DNA of 64,000 nt from Boletus sp. NGJ (lineage: Eukaryota > Basidiomycota > Agaricomycetes > Boletales > Boletaceae): assembly GCA_019096195.1 (NCBI GenBank), contig JAGTXK010000257.1, forward strand, positions 1 through 64,000. The letters are read 5' to 3'. Of this stretch, positions 23,390 through 35,527 are shown piece by piece (the first letter of the stretch is position 1; each line of letters opens with the position of its first letter). The translations under genes were made by a program, and so were the position numbers. The notes below the pieces were generated by a model. That model was not told the DNA's origin and did no database searches. It was given only the letters and a program-made list of their open reading frames with translations.

Positions 23390-25095
23390 TTAGTTATGGT
23401 CAGTGTGTGAATTTGCCACAAGTTTATGTTGAACATTGTCATTAGTGATGTTGTATGGTCGTTCATTGAGTATGACAAGTACCTCACAAGTGGGTCCATC
23501 TGTGAAGAGAACATAGGCAATGTCATTCCTATATGCACTCTGTAACATCCAAGCCCATAAATGTGGTGAAATCAAGGGTGGTAATGTTTTCAAGAATGGG
23601 TGGTCATAATCTAGAACGATGGAGATACTCTGAATGGTAGATGTGTGTGACAGAGGGCAATGGTTATGAACATGAAGGGGACTGGTCGCCTCAACATATA
23701 CCTTGTTCGGAGTGCTGGTAATATTGCTATGAAATAAAAAGTAGATAAGATCTGAGATAGCAAGCAAACACACACAACCTACTTGTTGGGAACTCCATGA
23801 TATATAGATGTGGTGTAACAATACCAGGCACCACCATATGATGGAGCTCAAGTGGACACAAAGGGCCAGGATTTAGTGATGTGGGAAGTTGCTGCTTCTC
23901 ATAGCATTCAAACAAATGCTCCAGTTGTTGTGAATAAATTGCCCATCCACTGGGAAGAACATTTGGAATAAGTTTGAAAGGAGCTTCTAACCAACTGACT
24001 GAGGCCCTCCCTCCATCATCATTATCTTCACCCTTGTCGAGGTCATCATTGTTATCCCCCTCTGCTACTGGAATATTGAAGCCATCTTCTAATGCTTATT
24101 TGGTTGGTGAGATCCATAAGTGGATGAACGATGGAGTGAAGGATTGGAAGGGGAACAAGGGGCATGCAGGATATACTGTAAGTATGCATAGCAGGAATAG
24201 AGACACCAAGGGCAGCCATAGTGTCTTTAACAACCTGGACAGCCACAGGTGGGGCAGGATTAGTGCTACTGAGAGAAGGCTCCTCATCTTTGGAGGCTGC
24301 AAAGACAGCAGTAAACATCAGATCCCACTCGGCTTGCACAAAGTCACTCCCAAAAGTTGTTCCCATCTGGGAAAGCAACTTTAGGAACTCAATCATGCCA
24401 GTAGCCCAGTCCCATACCATCCTCCATATGGTGGTATCCCAATGCAATAATCAGGGGTGAGCTTTATGAAAAAGCAAGTGAGTAAAAATATGTGTGGCAT
24501 CAGAGTGATGCCACACTCACCTTCCAGCACAATCATGGACTCCCTGTTAAACAATAAGGATGCATTTGCAGACTGTGGGACTAGGAGTTTAAATTAGCAA
24601 AAAAAAATGTCTAAAATAAAAATATGCCTCATCTGTAGCATTAGAATTCTGCTAATGGAGGATAATCATAATCTCTTTGAATCCAACAACTCCAGATTGA
24701 ACAACAATTTTGATGGGGTCCATCCAATCATCTGTGTTGTAGTCTTCTTTCCCAGCTAATGCAAGCTCAAGCAGTTGAAAGAAGCATGTCAAGGTGACAC
24801 AACTCTCTGTGAACAACTTCAGAATGTCTGTTGTAGAATCAACAAACATTGCACACAAGGTCATGAAGGTGAAGGTGGGAATTTGAGACATGGTTGAGTG
24901 GTGGAGGATATTGTTATGGTAGAGGTTCAGGGTAGAAAGAACAAAGCTGTTGCTGTAAATGACAGGCTGAGTGTATCCCAAGAAAACAGTTAAGGTCAAC
25001 TTAAACTGTGATACATTTAACCTGTTAGAATTGAACTCGGACTTGGAGGACTCAGAAGATTCTACATCTGACAGAGCATCTAACAGAGAGCTCAA
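23390..25095 (-). CDS. Unrecognised minus-strand gene
   Basis: Several exon-like open blocks lie in order on the minus strand. The first starts with ATG at 25,095 (MSSLLDALSDVESSESSK, acidic and Ser-rich); others lie at about 24,920-24,650, 24,447-24,110 (SDFVQAEWDLMFTAVFAA), 23,990-23,780 (SQQLEHLFECYEKQQLP) and 23,727-23,393 (HLWAWMLQSAYRNDIAYVLF), ending at a TAA. Plausible splice sites join the last two near 23,780 and 23,727. I do not recognise a domain. It stands between the coiled-coil relic and a gene-poor stretch. It may be a decayed member of the accessory families of this region. Confidence 0.35.
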
Positions 25096-28000
25096 GCAAT
25101 ATCTTCCAGGAGTCCAAGATACTGGAGCCCCCAGATGAGCCCAGACACCCTGGCAGAGGTGGATATACTCTGAAGATGGTGCTCAACTGGAACCACAAGT
25201 TGTTTTCCAAGTTCAGTGTATGTTTTCATTTTCATTTTTTTTCCCATACCTTTGGAGGTCTACTCAATGGAGCTGACATATGTTACAGAAACATATGCAT
25301 AGCCTCATTGACGAGCATCTTGATGTAATGAAGTGTGTGTCAGTACAGAACACTGCTCTACTTTGCCTTGTGCATAATAAGGTACTGTATCTTGTTTAGA
25401 ATCATATACTCATTATTTCTAGAAGTAGTTTATCAACATTGTTCTATCTATGCTCTATGATGCATGGACTCAGTATTTGTCTATGTCAGAAAGAAGACAA
25501 CTTGAAATTGATCAATATTATGAAGGTGCACTGCCACATCCCCAATTCCATTGTGTAGAATTGATCAATGTTATGAAGGTGCACTGAGGCTGACATGATT
25601 GCGCTTTACACCTTGACCTAACCTGATGGAACATATGCAGCGAAGAGATGCCTTTTAAGAACTCATAGTGTTCACACATACCAGCCATCCTCTTCTCAAA
25701 TTGTATGCTGCAAGCCATATACATGTCTTTTTCAATGACTTTCTGGATCTGGAGGAAGATGCCATCAATACCATATATGATCTTTGTGAAGACCAGGACT
25801 TGAAAGTGTGGCACATGGACTTGACAGATTTGACTGTGACTCATGTCTCTCTGTTTCCAGATTTGCATGGATGGGTACCATGCAGTGACGCAAGTGTTGT
25901 ATGTCCAACACAAATGGGTTAAAAGGAATGCTAATGTCTTTATCTAACTCCTCCAAAGTGGTAAGTTTTTTAGACCTCTTATTCTCATCACATATTGTAT
26001 TTCTCCGTCTTGATCATATTTGGCACGCATTCCTTGTTGTCGATAGATGAACTGGAAGAGGTCGTGGTTGTAAAAGGCGCTCTCCTCAAACACCTCGACA
26101 TGGATCCACCAGTGATGCTTGGAATGTTATGTGACCAGATCATTCTACTGGGGGAAGATCTCAATGTTGATGAATGAGCTGTGAGCATGGTACAAAAGTA
26201 TATAGTCCCTCCAGGCTCAGAGGTAGAACAAGTTCTTGTCATGCAGCTTATCTTGGTGTGTATACAATTGAGGATAAGTATTCCTATACATTGTCTGATT
26301 TCCGAGCAGGCTATAACTAGGCTGGACACCGCTGACATGGATATTATTATGAAAGAAATTCTCCTGTGATTACCATACTGGAATGGTTCTAGGAGCAATG
26401 AGTTACTTCAAGTTATCCTCAATAAGGCTGGGACAGTACTTTAGACATGATTGAATGACCCAGTGCAACTCAAGCTTACACTTCACTACTTATCAGTTGC
26501 TCAAACAGCAACCATTGATTTACATGCCACACCAGCTTAGTTCTCTAACATGAAAATTAGTCCTTTAGAAGTTCCTCCCAGAGGACCAGATCTAAGTTAT
26601 CTCTTGGATCATGGATGCACTCTCTGTAAGTGAATGTGAGACTGCAACTCAATCACAGCAAATTGCACAGCTTCAAAGACAGATTGTTGATGCTAGCCCA
26701 ATTCTCTTGGAGGTTAGTTAGGTGCTACACTATTCTCTGTCTCCCTTGAACTAAGTCATGCAGGTGTTGTTTGACTCCAAGCTATATAGTAACGATCTTT
26801 GGCATGTCATGAAAAGCATTCTTCATGCTATCAACACCATATGTTTTTCTTGATCGAATATTGCCCAAGGTAAGTTTTTTATTATATTCAAAACATGAAA
26901 AAGGTTTAGTACATCTACTAATGACAAAGACGAGCACTAAAGCAGATGCTTAAGGGTTTCATGAATGTAAGTGAGTGAGGTGGTCTCCCCTCCACATACT
27001 GTGCAAACCTGACATTCGGGTGAGTAATGCATTCAGCTAGCATGATGGTGTGCTTGCCGTCAGATCATATAGTCTGCAATGGCAGTGTCCCTTGACTGCA
27101 TATTCACCATAGGTTGTTGTGGTCCCATCCTGAGCCTCATGACCACTACATCCCCTTGAAATTCATGGCTCTCACTACTCAATAGTATGTTTCATTAGAG
27201 GTGACAGTGCCATTTAAAGAAAACACAGAAATAATAGAAATGATGCCTTCTACAACAGTCACCTTGCAGTTGTGGACATAAGGTTGCAGATAAAAATATT
27301 GGAAAAGACTCTTAGCAATGGGGAACCATCCTGCAACTCGTGACAAATCAGAGCAATGGGTCGGCATCAAAACTTGTTGTAGTTTGGCCTTCCATGCAGA
27401 CGAGTATAACCTACATCTGATGTGTATATCTTGTGTCTAGAGGGTACTGTCAGTACTGAACCTTTCAATTACAGGTGACTTACAGAAGATGAAGGGAAAA
27501 TGTATACCTGGAAGTTTCCCATCACAGATTGTATGTGTCAACCAGTAACCAGCACTGGTGGAAAGAGAATTGAAATGTGGGTGGGCAATGCAAGTGGGTG
27601 ATGATTTACCACTCTGATATACTCACCTTTGCAGGTAAGGCTACTTTTGGTGAAACAATCAAAACAATAATACATGTACAGGTATTCAGATCATGTTTTT
27701 ATGTTTTCACTTGGCGCAATAAGCACAACATATGTATATACCGCTGATCTGATATTCCCTTATCCATATCAGGGTGTTTTTTTTGTCTTTGTGACTTGGT
27801 ACACCTGGTGACAGTGCTAATTCTTCACAATGCCATAAACTCCATGTTAGGATCTTTTGTCTTCTTTCAATGTCATGGTGATTTTTTTGGGGCCCCATCC
27901 TCATCTCCACAATGGTGCACATTCCAACAATAATACTTTGTGACTTGGTATGTTTGCCACAAAACAGCGCAGTCATTTCAGGACTCCATATCAGGGCCTT

Positions 28001-28112
28001 TTTTTGTCATGACTTGGTATGCCTGCTTCTCTTTCACCATGCCATAAAACATCAAATTTTCCAGGACTCCCATCCTCATTTCCACTCTGTGATGATATTC
28101 ACATTGTCTAGT
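25096..28112. other. Gene-poor stretch with short direct repeats
   Basis: Short open frames occur on both strands, notably 25,668-25,922 and 26,181-26,369 on plus and 25,988-26,398 on minus, but I recognise none. A 53-bp spaced direct repeat (AATTGATCAATNTTATGAAG) occurs at about 25,507 and 25,560. Two diverged copies of a roughly 130-160 bp unit lie at 27,765-27,926 and 27,982-28,101; both hold CATATCAGG, a T-run, TGACTTGGTA, ATGCCATAAA and CCCATCCTCAT. The second ends just before the ATG of the next gene and may be part of its promoter. Confidence 0.35.
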
Positions 28113-30447
28113 ATGCTCTCTGACAATGACACTTCTTCCCATGGATCCAGAGATACTGCCCATCCATCTAAAGATGTCCAAACTATTTCTGATATCTCTC
28201 TCTTCAAGGACAATGACAACCTTATGCATTCTGACAATGGTGGATATCAGACAGCAGTTTCAGAGACACAAGAGTCAGACACCAATGGCACTGCTAGTTG
28301 GCCCATGTCAGATGGAATGGATGCCTTCATACCAACTTTTGAGTTCAAAGGATGTTCAGAAAATGATAGCCAGCCCAGTGTGTCAGACAGTACAGCCACC
28401 TCTATGCCAACTTTTGAGTTTAGAAGACAACCAGAAAGTGATGGTCAGCTCATGTCAGATGGAACGGGTGCCTCAGTATCAACTTTTAAGTTCAAAAGAC
28501 GCTCAGAAAATGATGGTGCTGAGGTAAGATATGCTTTCATCAGCTTCCCTTATTTATCATTGTGCAGCTTCCAACGATGTTGGACAAGTGCCACTTTGGG
28601 AAGGTGGACTTCTCAATGTCACTATGTCAGGAACTGTATGCAAAATAAGGAGCCATCAATCGACTGAAATCACAGGTGGAAAGACAAGAGCAGGTACATG
28701 TAGACTAAGATTCTTTGCCGCATCTCAATTAATGAAGAATTACACTAGGACCATCAAGAAGTCTACAACAAAGCTATGGAAGCTGCTAGGTATGAACTCC
28801 AGGGACAGAAGGACAAGAAGTCAGATGCCTTGCATAGAGAACTCATGGTAAGATTTCCCCAACTGTGATTCAGCTATTACTCACTCACTTCAAACTCAGA
28901 CTCAAAATGACCAAGCTATATGAACAAATTCAGAACAAACAAGAAGCTACAGTGCAACATTATAGCAACCAGATCAACAACATTCATGAACAACTTGAGG
29001 TGAATCTACAGCAGATTTGCAGCCACTTAGTGCTAATATACCAGTATGGTGTATCTAGCATGATATGCAAGAATGAATTCAGAATGAACAAAAGGCTGCA
29101 GCACAACATTACAGCGACCAGATCAACGACATTCATAAACAACTTGAGGTGGGTCTACAACAAATTTCTTGTTGACACTCCATACTGACATGCTTTAGTA
29201 TGATGTACAAGAAGGAATTCAGAATGAGCAAAAGGCTGCAGCACAATGTTACAACAACTAGATCAGTGACATTTGTCAATGATTTGAGATGGGTCTACAA
29301 CAAATTTCTTGTTAACACTTTATACTGACATCATACTTAGTATAATATGCAAGAACAAATTCAGAACAAACAATTTGAAGAGGCTACACCACAACATTAC
29401 AATGAACAAATGGATGACATCCATAAGCAACTTGAGATGAGTCTACGACAGACTTGTTACACTTGGAACTAATGTAGGTTAGTGTAATATGCAAGCCCAG
29501 CTGAACTTGGGATACATCTCCAAGAGGAAATTGACAAGTTAAAAACAGCGATGCAGGTAAGCCAATATCATGTAGCTTTAGATGGTGCTGAGCTATCTAC
29601 TAGGCTGAAAAGGAGTGGAAGCTCACTAGTATCAAGCAATGATATGCATGCTCATGAAATAAAGTGAGTTTCAATACTAGGCTCACATGCCGATGAACAT
29701 ATGCTAATGACTACTTAGGCTACCTGCAGCATGACACATCATCTATCTGTTCTGGATGGAATGGACCTGGAGCTGGAACTCATATTGAGTCAGGTGCAGG
29801 TGCATGTGCTAATGTCTTCTCATTTCTGACTGTCAGCACCCCCAGTGCCAGCAGAGTTGATACCTTCAAGATCAACAAGGTGGCAATCAAATTGGCAGCA
29901 GTCAATTCCACCTCCTCTGTGTACTCCATCTCTTGATGCAATCAAACAGATCAGGAACCGACAAGGTATCTCACAACAAACACATTTTATTGTGGTACCA
30001 CTTGATGTAAATTCCAGTACTTTTTGCACTAATGTCCAAGGTCTGATAACATCACAAGGAGGAGCCATTAGGCAATGTATCTCAGCAGGATCCAGCTGAG
30101 ACTTGTGATGATGAGAATGAAGTGAACAAGAACCCTGCATTTATGGCAGCAACAATGGAGGCTGCCATTATAGCAGGAGTTGAAGCTGTGCTCTGCAACA
30201 TCTTCCCACATGGAAATCCAAGCAAGGCCCATCTGCAGGCAAGGCAAACTCCCCACTGCAAGAAGAAAGAGAATAGTGAAGTCCAATTGGAAAAGACTTC
30301 AGAGCTGAGTCAATATCACAACTTTATTTTGGTATGTTGTTGAACACATTTATACTTCTTACTCATGTCATTTTAGGCTGAAGTTCGTCACCTCGTCAAG
30401 ACATGGATTGATATTGCACAAGACATTGACTTTATTGCACACACCCT
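28113..30447 (+). pseudogene. Coiled-coil gene relic with internal repeats
   Basis: The ATG at 28,113 opens an exon to 28,523 of 137 acidic, Ser-rich codons containing three diverged 25-30 residue repeats (PTFEFKGCSENDS, PTFEFRRQPESDG, STFKFKRRSENDG). Further exon-like blocks lie at 28,569-28,694, about 28,730-28,848, the exon array from 28,910, one near 29,490-29,558 (LHLQEEIDKLKTAMQ), and 29,835-29,965, 30,105-30,330 and 30,378-30,447. Most are coiled-coil. The last (RHLVKTWIDIAQDIDF) resembles the start of a domain in Agaricomycete accessory proteins and is cut by the Gypsy element at 30,448. At least two stops lie inside exon-like blocks. Possibly a relative of the relic at 18,241-22,361. 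Function unknown. Confidence 0.45.
28918..29487 (+). repeat. Four tandem exon-plus-intron units of about 140 bp
   Basis: Units at about 28,918-29,062, 29,063-29,201, 29,202-29,344 and 29,345-29,487 each hold an exon for roughly 27 residues of coiled coil and an intron starting GTG and ending AG. Readable versions are QNKQEATVQHYSNQ plus INNIHEQLE in unit 1, QNEQKAAAQHYSDQ plus INDIHKQLE in unit 2, and QHYNEQMDDIHKQLE in unit 4. Units 2 and 3 carry in-frame stops. This is tandem duplication of an exon together with its intron, not a simple satellite. Confidence 0.65.
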
Positions 30448-33400
30448 TGTAATAATATAGGAAAATTTCAAACTTTTCAAACAAACACTTACTTTTCATA
30501 TTCTTCAATTCTTTTCTTCATAGTCACATGACTGTGCACATGACCATGGGAATACATCACATGATAAGCCTAGAACCTATGACATCATATGATGTCACAC
30601 CTCATGTGATCCACGACTCTTTAATTTCCGCTCTTCTCACACAGCCCCATTAATCTCCGTCTTACTATACTTAGTAGTTTATCACACGCACTGCTTGGTC
30701 TGTGTGCATTCCTCTCATGTATATACAGTAGCAGTTTGATGACTGGTAACCCCAGTCTAATCCACTTGTATTCTTCCTCCAACAACTCATTAGCTTTGAC
30801 CACTCTGGTCATCGTAGGATTGGGAATAGTATGGACGACGACTCCCCACCTCATCCATTGAGCCAGGATTCGTGTAACCTGCAGGCAGTTTGAGCCTTGT
30901 GGTTTGGTACTGAAAGGGATCATAACACTTGGATTAGACTGTATACACAATGCTCGGACTCCAGAGCTAAGGAGATTATACGCAGGCCCAGCATTTTAAG
31001 GGACATCTGAAGTCTTCAGCACTTGACGCTGACGAGTATAGTACTCAGTGAAATACTAGTTATATACGCTCGTCCGGCATCATAAATAAGGATAACATTG
31101 CTACTGGGCATAGTGCACTAGCCCCACTTCTTAGGTGGTTGCCGATCTAAGCGTACACTGGTTCTATGATAGTGAATCCAGGTTCTCGTGATTACCTGTG
31201 ACATCACAAAGTTACGATAAGGAGATTTATCTCAACTTTCTCCTGTATAACACCTGCTAGTAGTAAAGCAGTTATACTCCAGTCCCCCTATCACTGTTGC
31301 CCACCATTTTTAACAACCTCTACTTCGACTCCTACAAAGGTGTAGGAACCCCAGAACCCGATTGCAAGATATTGGGTAGTAAGGTTCTGAAAGAAGACCG
31401 ACCTAGGAAAAGGAAAACCTACATAAGAAATCCCAACAAAGTCAGACTGCTCCGCCCATCCTCCACATTTGCTTTATACCGCATCGCTATACATTGCTCT
31501 TACCTTTGCCCAACCTCCCTTCTCAAACCTGTAAAGAAATATATCTCATCTAGACATTGATGAGCTCGTGCAAAAACTCGCCAACCTCACGCAGGAACAT
31601 GACAAGGACAACATTACGAAAAAGATCGCCGACCCTGGAAAATGGAATGGCACAAGGTCCACCTTCCGCCCATGGTGGATAAAACTTTGTCTCTGAGTCG
31701 ATGCACAGACCTGGAAAAATAACAAGATCATGGACATCGCAGTCCTCTCATGCATTAAGGGAAAGGCAGAAAGCTTCGCTCAGCTTATAATGGAGCATTA
31801 CCTCAATGAGGAGGCAACTGTCGAAACGGACGCAAATGGGGCCATGCTACCGGCAAAAGGAGCCAATGTGTGGCCTACATGGAACAGGTTACAGGAGCAA
31901 ATCAAAATGCACTTCTGTATCGACACATTAGCACATGAGTCTCTAAGGAAACTAGAGACCTTGAGGTAAAATGGTCACCCAATTGATCTGTTCCTACAAA
32001 AATTCGAGATCCTACGAAAAGAGTCGTACATTGACAACCATCATGCAGAAGTCCTGCTTAAAAAGGCCTAGATTTGAGAATCTATGAACAATCTCATTTA
32101 AACAGTCCAGCTCAGAACTTTGACTATGAGGACCTGGTCATCAATTATAGAGTAATTGGAAGGGCATTCGAACAAATAGCGAATGAGCGCGGACCACCCA
32201 ACCGAACTCAACAACCAAGGTCATTGTTCTCTCCTCCTTATGGGCAACCCCCACACAATTCATACCGCCCACAATATATGGCAGTAGGTACTCAACCAGG
32301 CTGTGGTGCTCCAATGGAAATAGGTGTCCAGCAGGCTGGACCATCTAAAGACATAAGGACTTGTTTTCATTGTGGTAAATCAGGTGATATAAAACCAAAC
32401 TGCCCTACAAACCCGTTCAAATGAACCGGTCATCCACCAATGCAAAGACAGATTTGGAATTGGAACCAAGGCTCGTACGTCAAGCAATCACAGGGAGAAA
32501 AAGAGTATCCCTCGTTTTTTAACAAACCCCAATCTCGACAATATGCATCATGACCACTTCTGCAACCTCCTACAGCTACAGCGGCACCAAGTGTAGCAGC
32601 AAGGACATACGTTTCTGAAGAGGCAGAAGTGTACTATAGAGATAAATTCGAGGTAGAAGCTAATGCCAGAGCTGCACAGGCTTTAAATGGACAGCACCAA
32701 TGAGTAAAGAGGGAACTCAGCAGCAAGAACAATCTTCTTTTTCTTCTCTTACTATGTGTACCAGTAGCGATTTTCCTATCTCTGATCTCTCGGCTGTCCT
32801 ACGTAAATTATTGTTACAATCTGCAAGGGCGTCTCAATTGAGCATGGCACTAGAATTAAGTGTACTTAATTCCCTTGTAAAACAACAAAAAATATCGCAT
32901 ATCTATAAACCCATGAAAGTAACATTGAACCAAGCATCTACGTTATCCTATGGTGGAGAGTTCTCCCTTGAAATCATAGTATCGTGCAATGTCAATGGAC
33001 AGTGGTCACACTACCATTTCCAATTCCTCTTGGATTCAGGAGCATCACATACCTTCATAGACTAGGACTATGTAAAACGTCACGGAATACCTTTTTATAC
33101 TATTGATAACCCCATAAAGATACATAACGCTGACAGTATGGAAGGAGCTATCGGACTGATCTGTCATGTGGTAACCCTGATGGTGGAAATTGAAGGACAC
33201 TACGAAGTCATAGATGCTTATATCTTCAAGTTAGGAACCCATCGCATGATCATAGGTTATGACTGGCTATATTGCCACAACCCTGACATTGATTGGATAA
33301 AACAAACAATTACCTTTCCTTGTTGTACTTCATACTGTAAAATTATGGGACTAGGACCTTCATCTTCTTACAAACCAGTCAATCTCCATATTATAAAAGA

Positions 33401-35412
33401 AGGATTCAAAGAAAAAGTGCCACTAACTTATCACGAATTTCTAGATATCTTTTCGGAGAAAGAATCACAATGGATCACGCAATTGATCTTAAAGAAGACT
33501 TCATTCCCAAGAAAGGATGTGTTATTCCCCTTTCGGATATCAAAATGGAAGAAGTCAGAACATTTATCAAAAAAGAAGTCAAGAAAGGCTATGTTAAACT
33601 ATCAAAATCTCCACAGACATCTCCAGTCTTCTTTATTCCAAAAAAGGATGGTAAAAAATGAATGGTAATGGATTACCGCTATCTAAATGAAGGAACAATC
33701 AAGAATTCCTATCCACTCCCTCTTATCCCACAATTAATTGATAGACTCAAAAATGCGGACTTATTTACAGCCATGGACCTTCAATGGGGATACAACAATG
33801 TTCGTATCAAAGAAGGCAACGAATGGAAAGCAGCCTTCATCACCCCTATCAGAGCTTATGAACCAACAGTTATGTATTTCGGACTTACTAATTCTCCTCC
33901 TACCTTTCAGACTATGATAAATGATATATTTAATGACATGTATGCGGTAGTCATCATTTACATCAACGACATTATGATATTTACATCCGGAAAGACCAAA
34001 AAACAGCACGAAGAAGTTGTGAAGGAAGTTCTACGCCACTTACGCAAGAACAACCTTTACATAAAACCTGAAAAGTGTACCTTCTCAGCTAATAAAGTGG
34101 ACTTTCTGGGTATGGTAGTATCTAAAGAGGGGGTAGAAATGCAGAAAAAGAAAGTGGCTGGGGTCATGGATTGGCCAATTCCCACTAGATTAAAACAACT
34201 TCAAGATTTTCTCGGACTATGTAATTATTATGAATGATTCATAGAAGGCTTCGCACAAATTGCTTGACCCTTGAATGATCTTACCAAAAAAGACGTTCCG
34301 TTCAAATGGGGTCCAGAACAACAAGAAGCTTTCTCAAACCTAAAAAGAAAATTCATGGAAGCACCACTTCTCACATATCCCAATCACAATCAAGAAATGC
34401 ATGTGGAAACCAATGCTTCAGACATCGCCACAGGAGCAGTGCTCTCAACCTTATGTAATGATGGTAACTGGCGACCAGTCGCCTTTATCTCACATTCTTT
34501 TGACAGCGCCGAGCATAACTACCCTATTTATAATAAAGAACTGCTAGCAGTCATCTGCGTCCTGAAAGAATGGCACCATTATCTCATAGGTTGTGAAGGA
34601 TTTGAAATCTGGACCGACCACAAAAATCTGGAGTACTGGAAGAAACCCCAAACTCTTAGCGGTCATCAAGCATGTTGGCATGCCCTACTTCAAGAATTTA
34701 ATTATTCTTTTGTCTACAAACCTGGATCCTCTAATAGAAGAGCTGACACTCTATCCTGACAACCAGATCACAGTGATGCAGTAACGGATCACAATCAAAA
34801 CGTCACTGTATTAGCTCCTTCTATATTTATAAACCACGTTTCTCTTTCATCAGACTTCATAACAAAAATACAAAAAGAATCCAAAAAATATGATGTAGAC
34901 GCCATAAACAATTTCCTTTTCTATTCTCAATTAAGTTTATTCAAAAACGAAAAAACTATGACTCGCCTGGAATTCAAGTCTTAAAGAGGGGGTAGTGTAA
35001 TAATATAGGAAAATTTCAAACTTTTCAAACAAACACTTACTTTTCATATTCTTCAATTCTTTTCTTCATAAGTCATGTGACTGTGCACATGACCATGGGA
35101 ATACATCACATGATAAGCCTAGAACCTATGATATCATATGATGTCACACCTCATGTGATCCACGACTCTTTAATTTCCCTCTTCTCACACAGCCCCATTA
35201 ATCTCCGTCTTACTATACTTAGTAGTTTATCACATGCACTGCTTGGTCTGTGCGCATTCCTCTCATGTATATAAAGTAGCAGTTTGACGACTGATAACCC
35301 CAGTCTAATCCACTTTTATTCTTCCTCCAACAACTCATTAGCTTTGACCACTCTGATCATCGTAGGGTTGGGAATAGTATGGACGATGACTCCCCACCTC
35401 ATCCATTGAGCC
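30448..35412 (+). mobile_element. Ty3/Gypsy LTR retrotransposon, broken fossil
   Basis: The 5' LTR begins TGTAATAATATAGG at 30,448 and the 3' LTR at 34,996. They match over 415 bp with about 14 differences (around 3%), so the element is moderately young. The 5' LTR extends further, but its end is not resolved. Parts in order: gag (about 31,550-32,425) with a zinc knuckle (CFHCGKSG), aspartic protease (LLDSGASHTFID, near 33,030), reverse transcriptase (33,600-34,240) and RNase H (34,270-34,760). I recognise no integrase. It is broken, with about half a dozen breaks or more. The 3' LTR is joined directly to a fragment of another family's LTR at 35,413. The element sits in the coiled-coil gene relic. 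Confidence 0.85.
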
Positions 35413-35527
35413 ACCTGAGTTGGTGTTGCAGGGGAATCCCTGGTCTGAGTCAAAGAATAGGTCGTCCCATAGTCCTACAGGAGGTGGGGGAAGGGGAAAA
35501 GATGTACCCCCTTCGGTAACCGTAACA
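35413..35527 (-). repeat. LTR fragment of the chromodomain Gypsy family
   Basis: 115 bp equal to one end of the LTR family seen at 43,278 and 50,297 (GAGTTGGTGTTGCAGGGGAA through GATGTACCCCCTTCGGTAAC to CGTAACA). It directly follows the partial 3' LTR of the other Gypsy element, with no target duplication visible. A recombination or deletion joined the two families. Confidence 0.8.

Noticed and set aside
23390-25095. Assignment of this gene to a transposase family
   Set aside because: No catalytic or zinc-finger block could be found, so it is left as unrecognised.
25988-26398. 136-codon minus frame opposite two plus frames
   Set aside because: Ser/Thr/Ile-rich composition on both strands and no known family; could not choose a coding strand.
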